Source of the DNA: Advenella alkanexedens | GTDB lineage: Bacteria; Pseudomonadota; Gammaproteobacteria; Burkholderiales; Burkholderiaceae_B | NCBI RefSeq assembly: GCF_019132845.1 | Contig: NZ_JAHSPR010000003.1 | Coordinates: forward strand, 1 to 64,000 | Length of the DNA stretch: 64,000 nt | Direction: 5' to 3' | In this document: positions 36,704 through 45,658 of the stretch, piece by piece | How the letters are laid out: every line of letters starts with the position of its first letter | Numbering within the stretch: the stretch's first letter is position 1 | Position numbers and translations under genes: made by a program | The notes under the pieces: generated by a model | The model's database searches: none | What the model saw: only the letters and a program-made list of their open reading frames with translations | Told to the model about the DNA's origin: nothing

Positions 36704-37765
36704 TTAAGGCTTGACCGCGGCACCCGTAAAGTCACGGTCACGCAATATGTCCGGTTTCAGGAAGTCTTTATGGCCCACATTGTCGTGGTCACCCAGAACC
36801 TTACCGTTATATTCAGTGCCATACATCGTGTGCTTGTGAAAGGTTTCCAGATACTTCTCACGGGTTTCTTTAATATTACCGGTATAACGGGGATCTTGCG
36901 GACGCTCCTGGCTATCAATGTATTGCGCAATATCCCAGGCTTCCTGGTCTGACAGCGTATTAGGCTGACCCAGGGGCATATTGTGTTTGGTAAAACCGGC
37001 CAGGGTAAATACGCGCGAAATGCCGGCACCCCAGTTATAAGAGTCATCACCCCATAAGGCAGGGAAAATCACCTTGCCATTCTCGGTTTGACCGGCACCA
37101 TCAGCACCATGACAAACAGTGCAATTAGCTTCATAAGCCACTTTACCCCGGGCGGCATCCGGCTTCAGTTCAGGATCGGCCGGCTTGGGAAAGCCACGGC
37201 CATAAATTTTATCTTTGGAGAACATAGGCACACCGGTTGCCAGCCACTGATGGTACAGGGACAGGGCCAACATATCGTCACTGCCATAGGCAGGTGGTTT
37301 TCCGTTCATTGAATACGTAAAACAGCCGGCAATCCGTTCTTCAAGATTATTCACATGACCGTTTTTGGGGCGGTAAGCAGGCAAGTCGATGGCTGCAGGC
37401 CATACCGGCCCACCATAAGGCATCCGCCCGTCTGCCAGGTGGCAGCTTGAACAATTCATATTATTGAACACGTTTTTGCCGCGCAACTGTTGGGTATTAA
37501 CGAATAAATCATGACCGCGCCGGATGGCTTCTTTCATTTTCGGATGCAAATCAGTGTTTTCCAGCTCGTCAATGGAGGGAGGAATATGAACCAACTCGTT
37601 TTCAGTAGGTAAAGCGGCGCCTTGCACCATTTGTTTCACTATTTCCAGCTCGGCCGGTGTCAAATCCTTGCCTTGTTTGGTAAAAGAAGTGGCTTGGGCG
37701 CCTGTCGCTGAAAAAACCAACGCAGCCGCAACCAATACTGAACTGAATTTAATACGATGTTTCAT
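36704..37765 (-). CDS. tsdA: thiosulfate dehydrogenase TsdA (dihaem cytochrome c)
   Basis: The 353-residue periplasmic product joins two thiosulfate molecules to tetrathionate. It has a signal peptide (about residues 1-25) and two haem c motifs, C105xxCH109 and C215xxCH219. The TsdA hallmark is a Cys axial ligand to the first haem; here Cys148 lies in AGCFTYSMNG, the expected setting. Met263 in KHNMPLG is the likely ligand of the second haem. The gene follows the dihaem cytochrome gene tsdB by 12 bases. Some TsdA enzymes work in the reverse, tetrathionate-reducing direction, which sequence cannot decide. Confidence 0.8.
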   Translation of the reverse strand: MKHRIKFSSVLVAAALVFSATGAQATSFTKQGKDLTPAELEIVKQMVQGAALPTENELVHIPPSIDELENTDLHPKMKEAIRRGHDLFVNTQQLRGKNVFNNMNCSSCHLADGRMPYGGPVWPAAIDLPAYRPKNGHVNNLEERIAGCFTYSMNGKPPAYGSDDMLALSLYHQWLATGVPMFSKDKIYGRGFPKPADPELKPDAARGKVAYEANCTVCHGADGAGQTENGKVIFPALWGDDSYNWGAGISRVFTLAGFTKHNMPLGQPNTLSDQEAWDIAQYIDSQERPQDPRYTGNIKETREKYLETFHKHTMYGTEYNGKVLGDHDNVGHKDFLKPDILRDRDFTGAAVKP

Positions 37766-37777
37766 GCCTGCTTCCCC

Positions 37778-38452
37778 TTACTTTTGTTCCTGCACCGGCT
37801 GCTGTGCCAGCCATGCCGCTACTGCCTGTGTATCGTTGTCATCAAGACGCTTGGCAATACTTGCCATTAACCCTTGTGGGTCATTGATACGGGTACCGTT
37901 TTTCCATGCCTGGATTTGCTGCACGATGTAAGCAGGCTGCTGTCCTGCCAAAACGGGGAAGTCGGCACCATTACCCTGGTTACCGGGCCCATGGCAGCTT
38001 TTGCAGCTCACGATATAACGCTCCCAGTCTCCTTGCAAAGCCAACTGTTCGCCCCGCTTCAACAATGCCGCATCAGCGGCAACGGGTGTAATTTCAGGAA
38101 CCGGCAAACTGGCATAATAACTGGCCACATCAGCTATTTGTTCGTCATTCAGCATAGAGGCAAAAGCCACCATAGACGCATTTTTGCGGGTGCCGTCCTT
38201 AAACGCTTTCAATTGTGCAATCATATAGTCCCGGTTCAGGCCGGCCAGACGGGGCCAGGATTCGCCCTGGGGCAGATTCATGCCAGCGCCATTGGCCTGG
38301 TGACAGGCCACACAGGTGGCTGAAACCGTTTTACCCCTGGCAATGGCCTCTGCGTTGATGGTATCGGCAGCCATGGCCGAAGGCAAGGCCAGCGTCCACC
38401 CGCCGGCCACCCAGGCACCGGCCCGTATTAATCGAACTAATGAATAACGCAT
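37778..38452 (-). CDS. tsdB: dihaem cytochrome c4-like electron carrier TsdB
   Basis: The 224-residue product has a signal peptide ending near AMA-AD (residue 28-29) and two haem motifs, C47xxCH51 and C150xxCH154, each followed by a c4-like domain. It lies directly before tsdA in the same direction. In known tsdBA pairs the TsdB cytochrome takes electrons from TsdA and passes them to the respiratory chain. Assignment rests on this adjacency, since c4 cytochromes alone are not specific. Confidence 0.78.
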   Translation of the reverse strand: MRYSLVRLIRAGAWVAGGWTLALPSAMAADTINAEAIARGKTVSATCVACHQANGAGMNLPQGESWPRLAGLNRDYMIAQLKAFKDGTRKNASMVAFASMLNDEQIADVASYYASLPVPEITPVAADAALLKRGEQLALQGDWERYIVSCKSCHGPGNQGNGADFPVLAGQQPAYIVQQIQAWKNGTRINDPQGLMASIAKRLDDNDTQAVAAWLAQQPVQEQK

Positions 38453-38834
38453 AATCGAATTATTCCCCCTCTGAAATACAAAATAAAAAGCACAGACACT
38501 TAATATTCAATATAACCAATATGCATATGCTTATCACAAAAAAGCATAATGATATATATTAACGACTCAAAATCCAAATTAAATACGACCTGTCTTCATT
38601 TATTCAGGGTTTATACCAGTGTTATCAGTACTCCTGCTGCCATCCTATTGCCGTCACCTGACAAGCCTGCGCTTTTCACCTTTATCATTGTTCCTCTTAT
38701 GAAACAATCTGGTCCATTTTGGTGGTTTTTCAGTACCGGTGTCTTGTGTATAGTGGAACAATACGATTAATCCCCCAATTTCCGGTATTGCAAGCAGCAT
38801 GCTGCGGATGAGGCATACCGGCAAGGAGCAAAAC
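38453..38834. promoter_or_regulatory. divergent gap between tsdB and pirin genes, with inverted repeat
   Basis: This 382-base AT-rich gap carries an inverted repeat TATGCTT (38526-38532) and AAGCATA (38542-38548) about 75 bases before tsdB, at a promoter-like distance. I take it as a possible operator. I see no gene or RNA in the remainder. Confidence 0.3.
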
Positions 38835-39710
38835 ATGAACACCAGCCACAGCACCGTTACCCACCCTCGTAAGGTTGAACATATTATTGCCGGCCAGCCC
38901 ACCTCTGATGGCGCGGGCGTGAAACTGACCCGGGTGCTTACCCAAAACCTGCAACGCCGGCTTGACCCTTTCCTGATGCTGGACAATTTTGGCAGCGATA
39001 AAGCCGACGACTACATTGCCGGTTTCCCCGACCACCCGCACCGTGGTTTTGAAACCATCACCTACATGATTGCCGGACGCATGCAGCACCGTGACAGCGC
39101 TGGCAACGAAGGGCTGCTGGAAAATGGCGGTGTGCAGTGGATGGTGGCTGGCAAGGGAGTCATCCACTCGGAAATCCCGCAACAGGAAGAAGGCGTCATG
39201 GAAGGCTTCCAGCTGTGGCTGAACCTGCCTGCCCGCAACAAAATGACCCAACCCTGGTACCGGGACATTAAAGCCGAAGAACTGCCCAAATTTCGCACAC
39301 CGGAAGGCGTTGACGTAACGGTGATTGCCGGTAGCAGCCATGGTGTTGCCGGTGCCGTTACACGCGAAACCACCGAACCGCTCTACCTGGATCTGCATAT
39401 GCCAGCCGGCAGCCGTTTCGAACAACTCCTGCCCGCCAGCCATAATGCCTTTGTTTATGTTTATCGTGGGGAAGTGTCCATTGAAGGAAAAGCGGTACCG
39501 GTGCAACGCATGGCTATTCTGGAAAACCAGGCACAGGCCGATGGTGTGGTGATTCAGGCCAGTGCCGACACCCGGGTACTGCTGATTGCCGGCCAGCCCC
39601 TGAATGAACCCATTGCCCAATATGGACCTTTTGTCATGAATACCCAGGAGGAACTGTATCAGGCCTTGCAGGATTTTCGTGACGGAAATTTTGCGGAAAC
39701 AGCATCCTGA
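38835..39710 (+). CDS. pirin family protein
   Basis: The 291-residue product is a two-domain cupin of the pirin family. The N-terminal metal site is visible in FPDHPHRGFETITYM and later in GKGVIHSE. Some bacterial pirins have quercetinase activity and others modulate enzymes or redox sensing, so function is open. The start at 38835 is set by AAGGAG six bases before the ATG; the frame stays open further upstream but has no such site. Confidence 0.88.
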   Translation: MNTSHSTVTHPRKVEHIIAGQPTSDGAGVKLTRVLTQNLQRRLDPFLMLDNFGSDKADDYIAGFPDHPHRGFETITYMIAGRMQHRDSAGNEGLLENGGVQWMVAGKGVIHSEIPQQEEGVMEGFQLWLNLPARNKMTQPWYRDIKAEELPKFRTPEGVDVTVIAGSSHGVAGAVTRETTEPLYLDLHMPAGSRFEQLLPASHNAFVYVYRGEVSIEGKAVPVQRMAILENQAQADGVVIQASADTRVLLIAGQPLNEPIAQYGPFVMNTQEELYQALQDFRDGNFAETAS

Positions 39711-39936
39711 CGCAAAGGAAGAAACTGCTTTTTTTTTCACAAAGCGGATCGGGATTGGCCCCTGGATGGCTGGTCTCAGAAGGTGACCAAGCACCCGTCC
39801 GCCTGACTGTAGCATGCAGATACATGTTCAATGCTATGATTGGACATAAACGATTACCCCGTTTAGTTCACTGAAAGCGTCCTTCGGGCAAAGCCGCAAG
39901 GCCTCTGCCCCATAACAACTCCAGAGCAATCAAAGC

Positions 39937-41925
39937 ATGATGAAAAACGGCAATAATTCTTCTTCAGGCAATTCATTCAACAATACGCCGGGACGCCCCG
40001 ATGGCGCCCGGCTGCCACAACGCAATTTCTGGCTCATCATTTTACTGATCCTTGTAGTCAATTATGTGGTCACCCAATGGCTTTTGCCCGGTGCCAACCA
40101 GGCAATCCCAGTGCCATACACCACCTTCAAAGAACAGGTTGCGCAAGGCAATGTCCAGTCGATTCACAGCCAGGGCCAGCTCATCCAGGGACAATTCAAC
40201 CATCCGGTCACCCTGCCTCCTGCTGAAAACGCAGCCCAGCCGGCAGCCTCGGCTCCCCCCCGCAACGTCACAACATTCTCTACCGTTGTACCCGACTTCA
40301 CCGACCCCGGACTGGCCTCCTTTCTAGCCAGCCATAATGTCAGGATTAACGCCTCGCCAGCCCAAACCGGCAGCTCGCTAAGCAACCTGCTGTTCGGTTT
40401 CGGACCGGTACTGCTGATTATCCTGTTTTATGTATGGCTTTACCGTCGTGCCTCCAGGCAGACCGGTGGCGCACTGGGTGGCAGCATGTTTGGCTTGGGG
40501 AAAAGCAAGGCCCGCCGCTATGACCATGAGCAGGCTAAAAAAGTCACATTTGAGGATGTCGCCGGTATTGATGAGGCCGAAAACGAACTGGTTGAAATTG
40601 TTGATTTCCTGAAAAACCCCAAAAAATACACGGCACTGGGTGCCACTGCCCCAAGAGGCATATTGCTGGTGGGAGCACCGGGCACCGGTAAAACCCTGCT
40701 GGCCAAAGCCGTGGCAGGCGAAGCCAATGTTCCTTTTTTCTCCATGAGCGGCTCAGAATTTGTTGAAATGATTGTCGGTGTGGGTGCTGCCCGCGTCAGG
40801 GACTTATTCAAGCAGGCGCGCGAACATGCCCCCTCCATTATTTTCATTGACGAAATCGACTCCATCGGCCGTGCCCGGGGTCAGGCCGTATTGGGCGGGG
40901 CCAGCGAACAGGAACAGACCCTCAACCAGATTCTGACTGAAATGGATGGCTTTTCGGGTAAGGAAGAAGTGATTGTGCTGGCGGCCACCAACCAACCAGA
41001 CATTCTTGACAAGGCACTGCTACGAGCAGGCCGCTTTGATCGCCGGGTCGTGGTGAACCTGCCCGACAAAACCGGTCGTGAAGCCATTTTACAGGTTCAC
41101 ACCCGCGACAAACCCCTGGCGCAAGACGTGGATTTAATGGAAATCGCCGCCTCCACACCCGGTTTATCCGGTGCGGACCTTAAAAACCTGAGCAATGAGG
41201 CGGCACTGCTTGCAGCCAAACGCGAGCAACATGAAATCCACCTGAAGGATTTTATGGACTCCCTTGAAAAAATCATGCTGGGCCCAGAGCGTCCCATTAT
41301 CCTGAGCCAGGCCGACCGTGAGCGAATTGCCTATCATGAAAGCGGCCATGCCATTCTTGGCCTGGTCGTACCCGGTGCCGATCCGGTCAACCGGGTCAGT
41401 ATCGTGCCACGTGGCCAAGCGCTGGGCGTCACCTACCAGCGCCCGCCGGCAGACCGCTACAACTACCCCGAAGCCTATTTGCGGGCACGCATTATTGGCA
41501 TGCTGGGCGGACGGGCGGCCGAAGAGATCGTTTACGGCACCAAAACCACCGGCGCTGAAAATGATATTGAACAGGTTACCGAACTGGCACAAAACATGGT
41601 AACCCGTTGGGGCATGAGTGAAAAACTGGGCATGGTAAAACTGGCCGCCAGCCAGAACCCTTACCTGGGTGTGGCACAACGGCAGCTTGACGGTGTAAGC
41701 GAACAAACCGCCGCCCTGATTGATGAAGAAGTGCATAAAATCATCAATGAGAGCCATGAGCAGGCCAAGCAATTGCTTCGCGATCATCGCCAGCAGCTGG
41801 ATGCGCTGGTTGCCGCCCTGCTAGAGCGCGAAACGCTGGACGAACAGGAAATTCTGGATGTGACCGGCCTGCCACCGGCCCCCGCCCTGAAAGATCTACC
41901 CAACCAGGCCAAACTTGAAGCTTGA
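39937..41925 (+). CDS. ftsH: ATP-dependent zinc metalloprotease FtsH
   Basis: The 662-residue inner-membrane protease has two N-terminal helices (about 30-50 and 152-170) flanking a periplasmic domain, then an AAA+ module with Walker A at residues 246-253 (GAPGTGKT), Walker B FIDEID, and the zinc site His467-Glu-Ser-Gly-His471. The N-terminal 28 residues are Asn/Ser/Gly-rich, which is unlike the usual housekeeping FtsH. It is not next to rlmE (ftsJ), the normal partner of the main copy. It may therefore be an additional FtsH. It degrades unassembled membrane proteins and some regulators. Confidence 0.93.
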   Translation: MMKNGNNSSSGNSFNNTPGRPDGARLPQRNFWLIILLILVVNYVVTQWLLPGANQAIPVPYTTFKEQVAQGNVQSIHSQGQLIQGQFNHPVTLPPAENAAQPAASAPPRNVTTFSTVVPDFTDPGLASFLASHNVRINASPAQTGSSLSNLLFGFGPVLLIILFYVWLYRRASRQTGGALGGSMFGLGKSKARRYDHEQAKKVTFEDVAGIDEAENELVEIVDFLKNPKKYTALGATAPRGILLVGAPGTGKTLLAKAVAGEANVPFFSMSGSEFVEMIVGVGAARVRDLFKQAREHAPSIIFIDEIDSIGRARGQAVLGGASEQEQTLNQILTEMDGFSGKEEVIVLAATNQPDILDKALLRAGRFDRRVVVNLPDKTGREAILQVHTRDKPLAQDVDLMEIAASTPGLSGADLKNLSNEAALLAAKREQHEIHLKDFMDSLEKIMLGPERPIILSQADRERIAYHESGHAILGLVVPGADPVNRVSIVPRGQALGVTYQRPPADRYNYPEAYLRARIIGMLGGRAAEEIVYGTKTTGAENDIEQVTELAQNMVTRWGMSEKLGMVKLAASQNPYLGVAQRQLDGVSEQTAALIDEEVHKIINESHEQAKQLLRDHRQQLDALVAALLERETLDEQEILDVTGLPPAPALKDLPNQAKLEA

Positions 41926-41941
41926 AACCAAAATCATTTTC

Positions 41942-41964
41942 CGGCTGACCGACACGGTCAGCCG
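41942..41964 (+). terminator. perfect hairpin after ftsH
   Basis: CGGCTGACC (41942-41950), loop GACAC, GGTCAGCCG (41956-41964) is a perfect nine-pair stem, 17 bases after the ftsH stop. The run after it is C-rich rather than T-rich, so efficiency is uncertain, but the place fits a terminator. Confidence 0.55.
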
Positions 41965-42090
41965 CCCCCCTGACCCCGCTGTATATTTCGCTTTATTTTC
42001 ATATCATTAACAAACAACGCAAAGTATGTTACAATGCCATATTGTCGTCGCTATGATGGCGTAATATTCAACGGGTATCGTTAATCCAAC

Positions 42091-42145
42091 CACTTGTTCG
42101 CCAAGTGCTAACCACTTATTCCTCAAGCATTAATTTTTAATGCTT
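42091..42145 (+). other. two hairpins in the long IF-1 leader
   Basis: CACTTG-5-CAAGTG lies at 42091-42107 and a perfect AAGCATTAA-3-TTAATGCTT stem at 42125-42145. Neither has a T-tract. They sit 200-260 bases before the IF-1 start in a 383-base stretch with no gene after the ftsH terminator. A structured 5' leader, perhaps regulating IF-1, is one reading; a promoter-proximal protein site is another. Confidence 0.35.
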
Positions 42146-42347
42146 AAAGAATTTCACCCAGTCCCTGACTAACCCCAGGCAGCTATACCGGCTATACGCT
42201 ATACATCTTTTCCCCTTGCGGAAAAAATACGCTACATCCCGATACCCGCCAGCGCCACGGCGCCTATCCATGCATACCGCTTTTGTTGAAGCTTGCGGCC
42301 CAGCCCGTTCATGCATGTTATTTTTCAATCACACAGGAGATTTATCT

Positions 42348-42620
42348 ATGGCCAAAGAAGCATTAATAGAAATGAATGGCATGGTAACCGAAGTGCTACC
42401 TGACTCCCGCTTTCGCGTCACACTGGATAACGGCCACCCGCTTATCGCCTACACCGGTGGCAAAATGCGCAAACACCATATCCGTATTCTGGCCGGTGAC
42501 AAAGTATCACTTGAAATGTCACCTTACGACATGAATAAAGGCCGAATTACTTTCAGGCATCTGCCAGGTCGCCCGGCAAATGGTGCCGCCACTGGCAACA
42601 AGTCGCGCAATCGCCGCTAA
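42348..42620 (+). CDS. infA: translation initiation factor IF-1
   Basis: The 90-residue product is an S1/OB-fold protein with the IF-1 core ([47 protein letters not shown]). It helps place initiator tRNA in the 30S P site. The usual length is 72; this one carries a basic, Asn/Gly-rich tail of about 18 residues. GGAG lies eight bases before the ATG. It stands alone rather than in the ribosomal protein operon, as second IF-1 genes do in Burkholderiales. The long leader and a downstream hairpin frame it as a single-gene unit. Confidence 0.92.
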   Translation: MAKEALIEMNGMVTEVLPDSRFRVTLDNGHPLIAYTGGKMRKHHIRILAGDKVSLEMSPYDMNKGRITFRHLPGRPANGAATGNKSRNRR

Positions 42621-42626
42621 AACACA

Positions 42627-42658
42627 TTGGGCGCAATACCCTAATGATATTGCCCCAA
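42627..42658. terminator. bidirectional hairpin between infA and nitronate monooxygenase genes
   Basis: TTGGG-C-GCAATA (42627-42638) pairs with TATTGCCCCAA (42648-42658) over 11 pairs with one bulged C. It fills the gap between the two convergent stops. The leftward side is followed by a short T run. Confidence 0.55.
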
Positions 42659-42662
42659 ACAA

Positions 42663-43715
42663 TCACTTCAGTTCTTCCACCAGCGTTGCCACCAAATGTG
42701 CGGCCGGCATTTCCCGCGCCAGGTAAGCCGCCTGCCCGGCCCACTGGGCGGCAAACTCAAAATTGCCCCGGGCATTGGCTGCGGCAATCAATGCCTTGCC
42801 AGCATCATAGGTCATGGGGTAACCCGGCGTGGGCGGAGCACCAGCCGATTCAAGATCTGTCATCATGCGGTTAACAATACCCCTGGCGGCACGACCCGAA
42901 ATAACCGTGGTAACGGCCGTATGCAAGGCCCGCCCGCTTTTCAGGTTGGCACGGTAAGCCGCATTGGCGGATGACTCGGGGCACAGCACAAAGGCCGTGC
43001 CCATCTGGGCAGCACAGGCCCCCAGTTTTAAGACGGCCTTGATGCCACTGCCATCCATAATCCCTCCCGCTGCAATAACAGGTAAGCGGCAATTTTTAAC
43101 CAACAAACGCACCAATGACAGCGTTCCCATGCAGGCATCGCCCTGCTCAGGCTCAAACACCCCCCGGTGTCCACCGGCTTCGTACCCCTGAGCCACAATA
43201 AAATCAATGCCTGCCGCTTCTATTTGCCGGGCTTCTTCCAGGGTGGTGGCACTGGCCAGCAAGGTAATTCCCGCCGTTTTCAGGGCCTGTATATAGTCCG
43301 TGGAAGGCAGGCCAAAATGAAAACTGACAAAGGCGGGTTTAAGCGCCAGCAGCATATCCAGCATAGGCCGGTTATCCACAAAGGTGTCATAAATTTCATT
43401 CAGCTGCGCGGGAGGCGTGGCACCGAACTCATCAAACAGGGGTTTCAAATAAGCCAGCCAGGCCTGTTCCTTCTGCGGGTTTTGCGAGGTTCGCCGATGA
43501 CAAAACACATTCACGTTAAACGGTTTATGGGTTAAGGCCAGGGTTTGCTCAATCATTTGGCGTGCGCCGGCCGTATCAACCGCAGCCACCCCCAATGAAC
43601 CCAAAGCGCCGGCATTGGATACCGCCGCAGCCAGGGCCGGTGTGGAAACCCCCGCCATGGGTGCCTGGATAATGGGATATTGGATACCGGGTAATAAAAA
43701 AGTGTTGTCTGCCAT
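42663..43715 (-). CDS. nitronate monooxygenase family protein
   Basis: The 350-residue product has the FMN-binding TIM barrel of the 2-nitropropane dioxygenase/nitronate monooxygenase family. Landmarks are [20 protein letters not shown] at the N-terminus, [13 protein letters not shown] in the middle with the likely catalytic His, and [14 protein letters not shown] as a phosphate-binding segment. Related enoyl-ACP reductase FabK proteins share the fold, but the GYEAGGHRG form favours nitronate monooxygenase. It likely detoxifies propionate-3-nitronate or similar compounds. Confidence 0.88.
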   Translation of the reverse strand: MADNTFLLPGIQYPIIQAPMAGVSTPALAAAVSNAGALGSLGVAAVDTAGARQMIEQTLALTHKPFNVNVFCHRRTSQNPQKEQAWLAYLKPLFDEFGATPPAQLNEIYDTFVDNRPMLDMLLALKPAFVSFHFGLPSTDYIQALKTAGITLLASATTLEEARQIEAAGIDFIVAQGYEAGGHRGVFEPEQGDACMGTLSLVRLLVKNCRLPVIAAGGIMDGSGIKAVLKLGACAAQMGTAFVLCPESSANAAYRANLKSGRALHTAVTTVISGRAARGIVNRMMTDLESAGAPPTPGYPMTYDAGKALIAAANARGNFEFAAQWAGQAAYLAREMPAAHLVATLVEELK

Positions 43716-43927
43716 ATTTTAATAGTCCTGAAAACGGTTGATTGTTTTTTCAAAACTACCATAACAGAAAAAAGAGCATTCATGCTATCCCGACAGTATG
43801 GTTTTTACCGTGTTTGAAAAGCAGGCAATCCGCACTATACTTGCAAAATAACAATCATCACCCTGGCAGGCATATTCATGAATACGCCTGCCAGCACACC
43901 AAAGCAGCGGGACCAAGGAGCCAATTC

Positions 43928-44710
43928 ATGAGTGCAACAAGCAACACCAACCAGCTTTTTTCCCTGAAGGACCAGGTTGCCCTGGTCACTGGTGCCTGTA
44001 GAGGCCTGGGCTACCAAATAGCCCATGGACTGGCCAACGCCGGCGCCACCGTTGTGGTACATGCCCGAGACGAGCAACGCGCCAAAGAAACCGCCGGTGC
44101 ATTCAATAACATGGGCCTGTCGGCCAGCTGGCTATCTTTTGATATTAATGACCACCATTCCCGCCGCGAGGCCTTTTCTCAGATAGAAGAACAATACGGT
44201 CGCCTTGATATCCTGATTAACAATGCCAGCATCCGGATTCGTAAAACCCTGCACGACCTTACCCCGGTTGAAATCGAACATATCGTTCATACCAATATCC
44301 TGGCCAATATCGGTATTTCCCGCTCGGCCATCGACCTGATGCGCAAAAACCGCCATGGTCGCATCGTGACCATCAGCTCCATTGCCGGCCACGTTATCCG
44401 CCATGGCGATTTCATTTATCCCATCACCAAGCAGGCCCTTAATACCATGACCCGTTCCATTGCGGTTGAATATGGTCATGAGGGTATTTTGTGCAATGCG
44501 GTTGCACCGGGTATTTTTGATACCGAACACAATGAAGCACTGATCAAAGAGCCCGAAACCATGCGTAAAATCCAGGAACGCAACCCCTTGCAACGCTTGG
44601 GCAAACCCGAGGAAATCATCGGCCCCGTGCTTTTTCTGACTTCCCCTGCCGCCTCTTATATCAACGGCCAGATCCTGGCTGTTGATGGCGGGCTTTCCGT
44701 GGCTTTTTAA
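43928..44710 (+). CDS. short-chain dehydrogenase/reductase
   Basis: The 260-residue product is a classical SDR. The cofactor motif TGACRGLG lies near residue 22; NNAS follows near 98; the catalytic Ser and Tyr occur as ISSIAG and YPITKQALN. The final segment (INGQILAVDGGLSVAF) is typical. The start at 43928 is set by AAGGAG before it; the open frame extends 62 codons upstream with no family similarity. Substrate unknown; a 5-ketogluconate or 3-oxoacyl type reductase is possible. Confidence 0.88.
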   Translation: MSATSNTNQLFSLKDQVALVTGACRGLGYQIAHGLANAGATVVVHARDEQRAKETAGAFNNMGLSASWLSFDINDHHSRREAFSQIEEQYGRLDILINNASIRIRKTLHDLTPVEIEHIVHTNILANIGISRSAIDLMRKNRHGRIVTISSIAGHVIRHGDFIYPITKQALNTMTRSIAVEYGHEGILCNAVAPGIFDTEHNEALIKEPETMRKIQERNPLQRLGKPEEIIGPVLFLTSPAASYINGQILAVDGGLSVAF

Positions 44711-44794
44711 TGGTTCTTATCCACTTTAAACGTTTTTAAATACCTTTAACGCTTCCGGCCTGCACCCGTTTTAGATCATCACAAACCGGTATTC

Positions 44795-44816
44795 CCGCCA
44801 CGGATATGCGTGGCGG
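44795..44816. terminator. hairpin after the SDR gene
   Basis: CCGCCACG (44795-44802), a six-base loop, CGTGGCGG (44809-44816) is a perfect eight-pair GC-rich stem between the SDR stop and the convergent lipoprotein gene. No T-tract follows. It overlaps the start of a small open frame (44806-44940), so its role as a terminator is not certain. Confidence 0.4.
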
Positions 44817-44902
44817 CAACTGCGGCAATTCAAGCGCGACCGTTGGCCCCTTTGACATTCACGGCAACCTGTTCAAGGTCGGCCAGATGTTTGTGCCAGC
44901 AG

Positions 44903-45574
44903 CTAGTCTGGTTCAGCCGGAGTCACCGCTTCAGGTGTGAGGCCTGTACTATCTGGAACAGTCGAGCCCGGCTCTGGATTCGGACTTTCAGGAGCAGACA
45001 GGCCAGCGCCGGGCACCGGGCTTTCATTAATCTCTGCCACCGGCATTTGCAAACGCGCCTCTTCCAATTGCAGTCTGGCGGTTTCCAGTCGTGCCTGGGC
45101 CTCTTCAGCCAGCAAGCGTGCTTCATCCGCACGGGCTTTGGCCTCATCGGCACGCGCCTTGGCTTCTTCGGTTTTCAGGCGAGCTTCTTCAGTCTTGAGT
45201 TTGGCCAGTTCCACATTGGCCTGCGCTTCGATGGCATTGTGTTTGGCGGCTTCGGCGTTCAGGCGGGCGGCCTCTTCTTCAGACTTAGCCTTGGCCGCCA
45301 ATGCTTTTGCTTCGTTTTCCTTACTAAGCGCTTCTTTCTGTCGCAAACGCGCCTCATCGGCAACTGCTTTGGCCTCGTCTTTGCGGGACTTGGCCTCGGC
45401 AGCCCTGGCCTGTGCTTCAGCCTGTTTGGCGCGGGCCAGTTCCACTTCGGAATGGTCTACTTCACCATGAACGGTTACCGGCGGGCTGTTAACAGGCGCC
45501 CCTTGGTCACAGCCAGTCAAAAAGCCTGCAACTATCATCAACGATACGACCAATGCCTTGCCGGAAACGTTCAT
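44903..45574 (-). CDS. lipoprotein with a long heptad-repeat coiled coil
   Basis: The product of about 223 residues has a lipoprotein signal (residues 1-22, lipobox LTGC) and then a single Ala/Glu/Lys/Arg-rich helix from about residue 45 to 175. The last part is a run of near-perfect heptads of the type KTEEARL, KTEEAKA, RADEAKA, RADEARL, which predicts a long rigid coiled coil. A Pro-rich C-terminal tail follows. It might span part of the periplasm like Lpp-type or TolA-like rods, but no peptidoglycan-binding domain is visible. No family recognised. An upstream in-frame start at 45589 adds five residues. Confidence 0.75.
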   Translation of the reverse strand: MNVSGKALVVSLMIVAGFLTGCDQGAPVNSPPVTVHGEVDHSEVELARAKQAEAQARAAEAKSRKDEAKAVADEARLRQKEALSKENEAKALAAKAKSEEEAARLNAEAAKHNAIEAQANVELAKLKTEEARLKTEEAKARADEAKARADEARLLAEEAQARLETARLQLEEARLQMPVAEINESPVPGAGLSAPESPNPEPGSTVPDSTGLTPEAVTPAEPD

Positions 45575-45658
45575 TTGCCTTGCCACCATACTCTGTTAAA
45601 AAAGCAACAATAACAGCTTATATCGCTGGAAACAAGATGGGAAAATGCCTGTAACCCG

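Noticed and set aside
44810-45613. Long rightward open frames opposite the heptad-repeat lipoprotein
   Set aside because: They are the antisense of a repetitive Ala/Glu/Lys helix. The leftward frame has a lipoprotein signal and lipobox, so it is the real gene.
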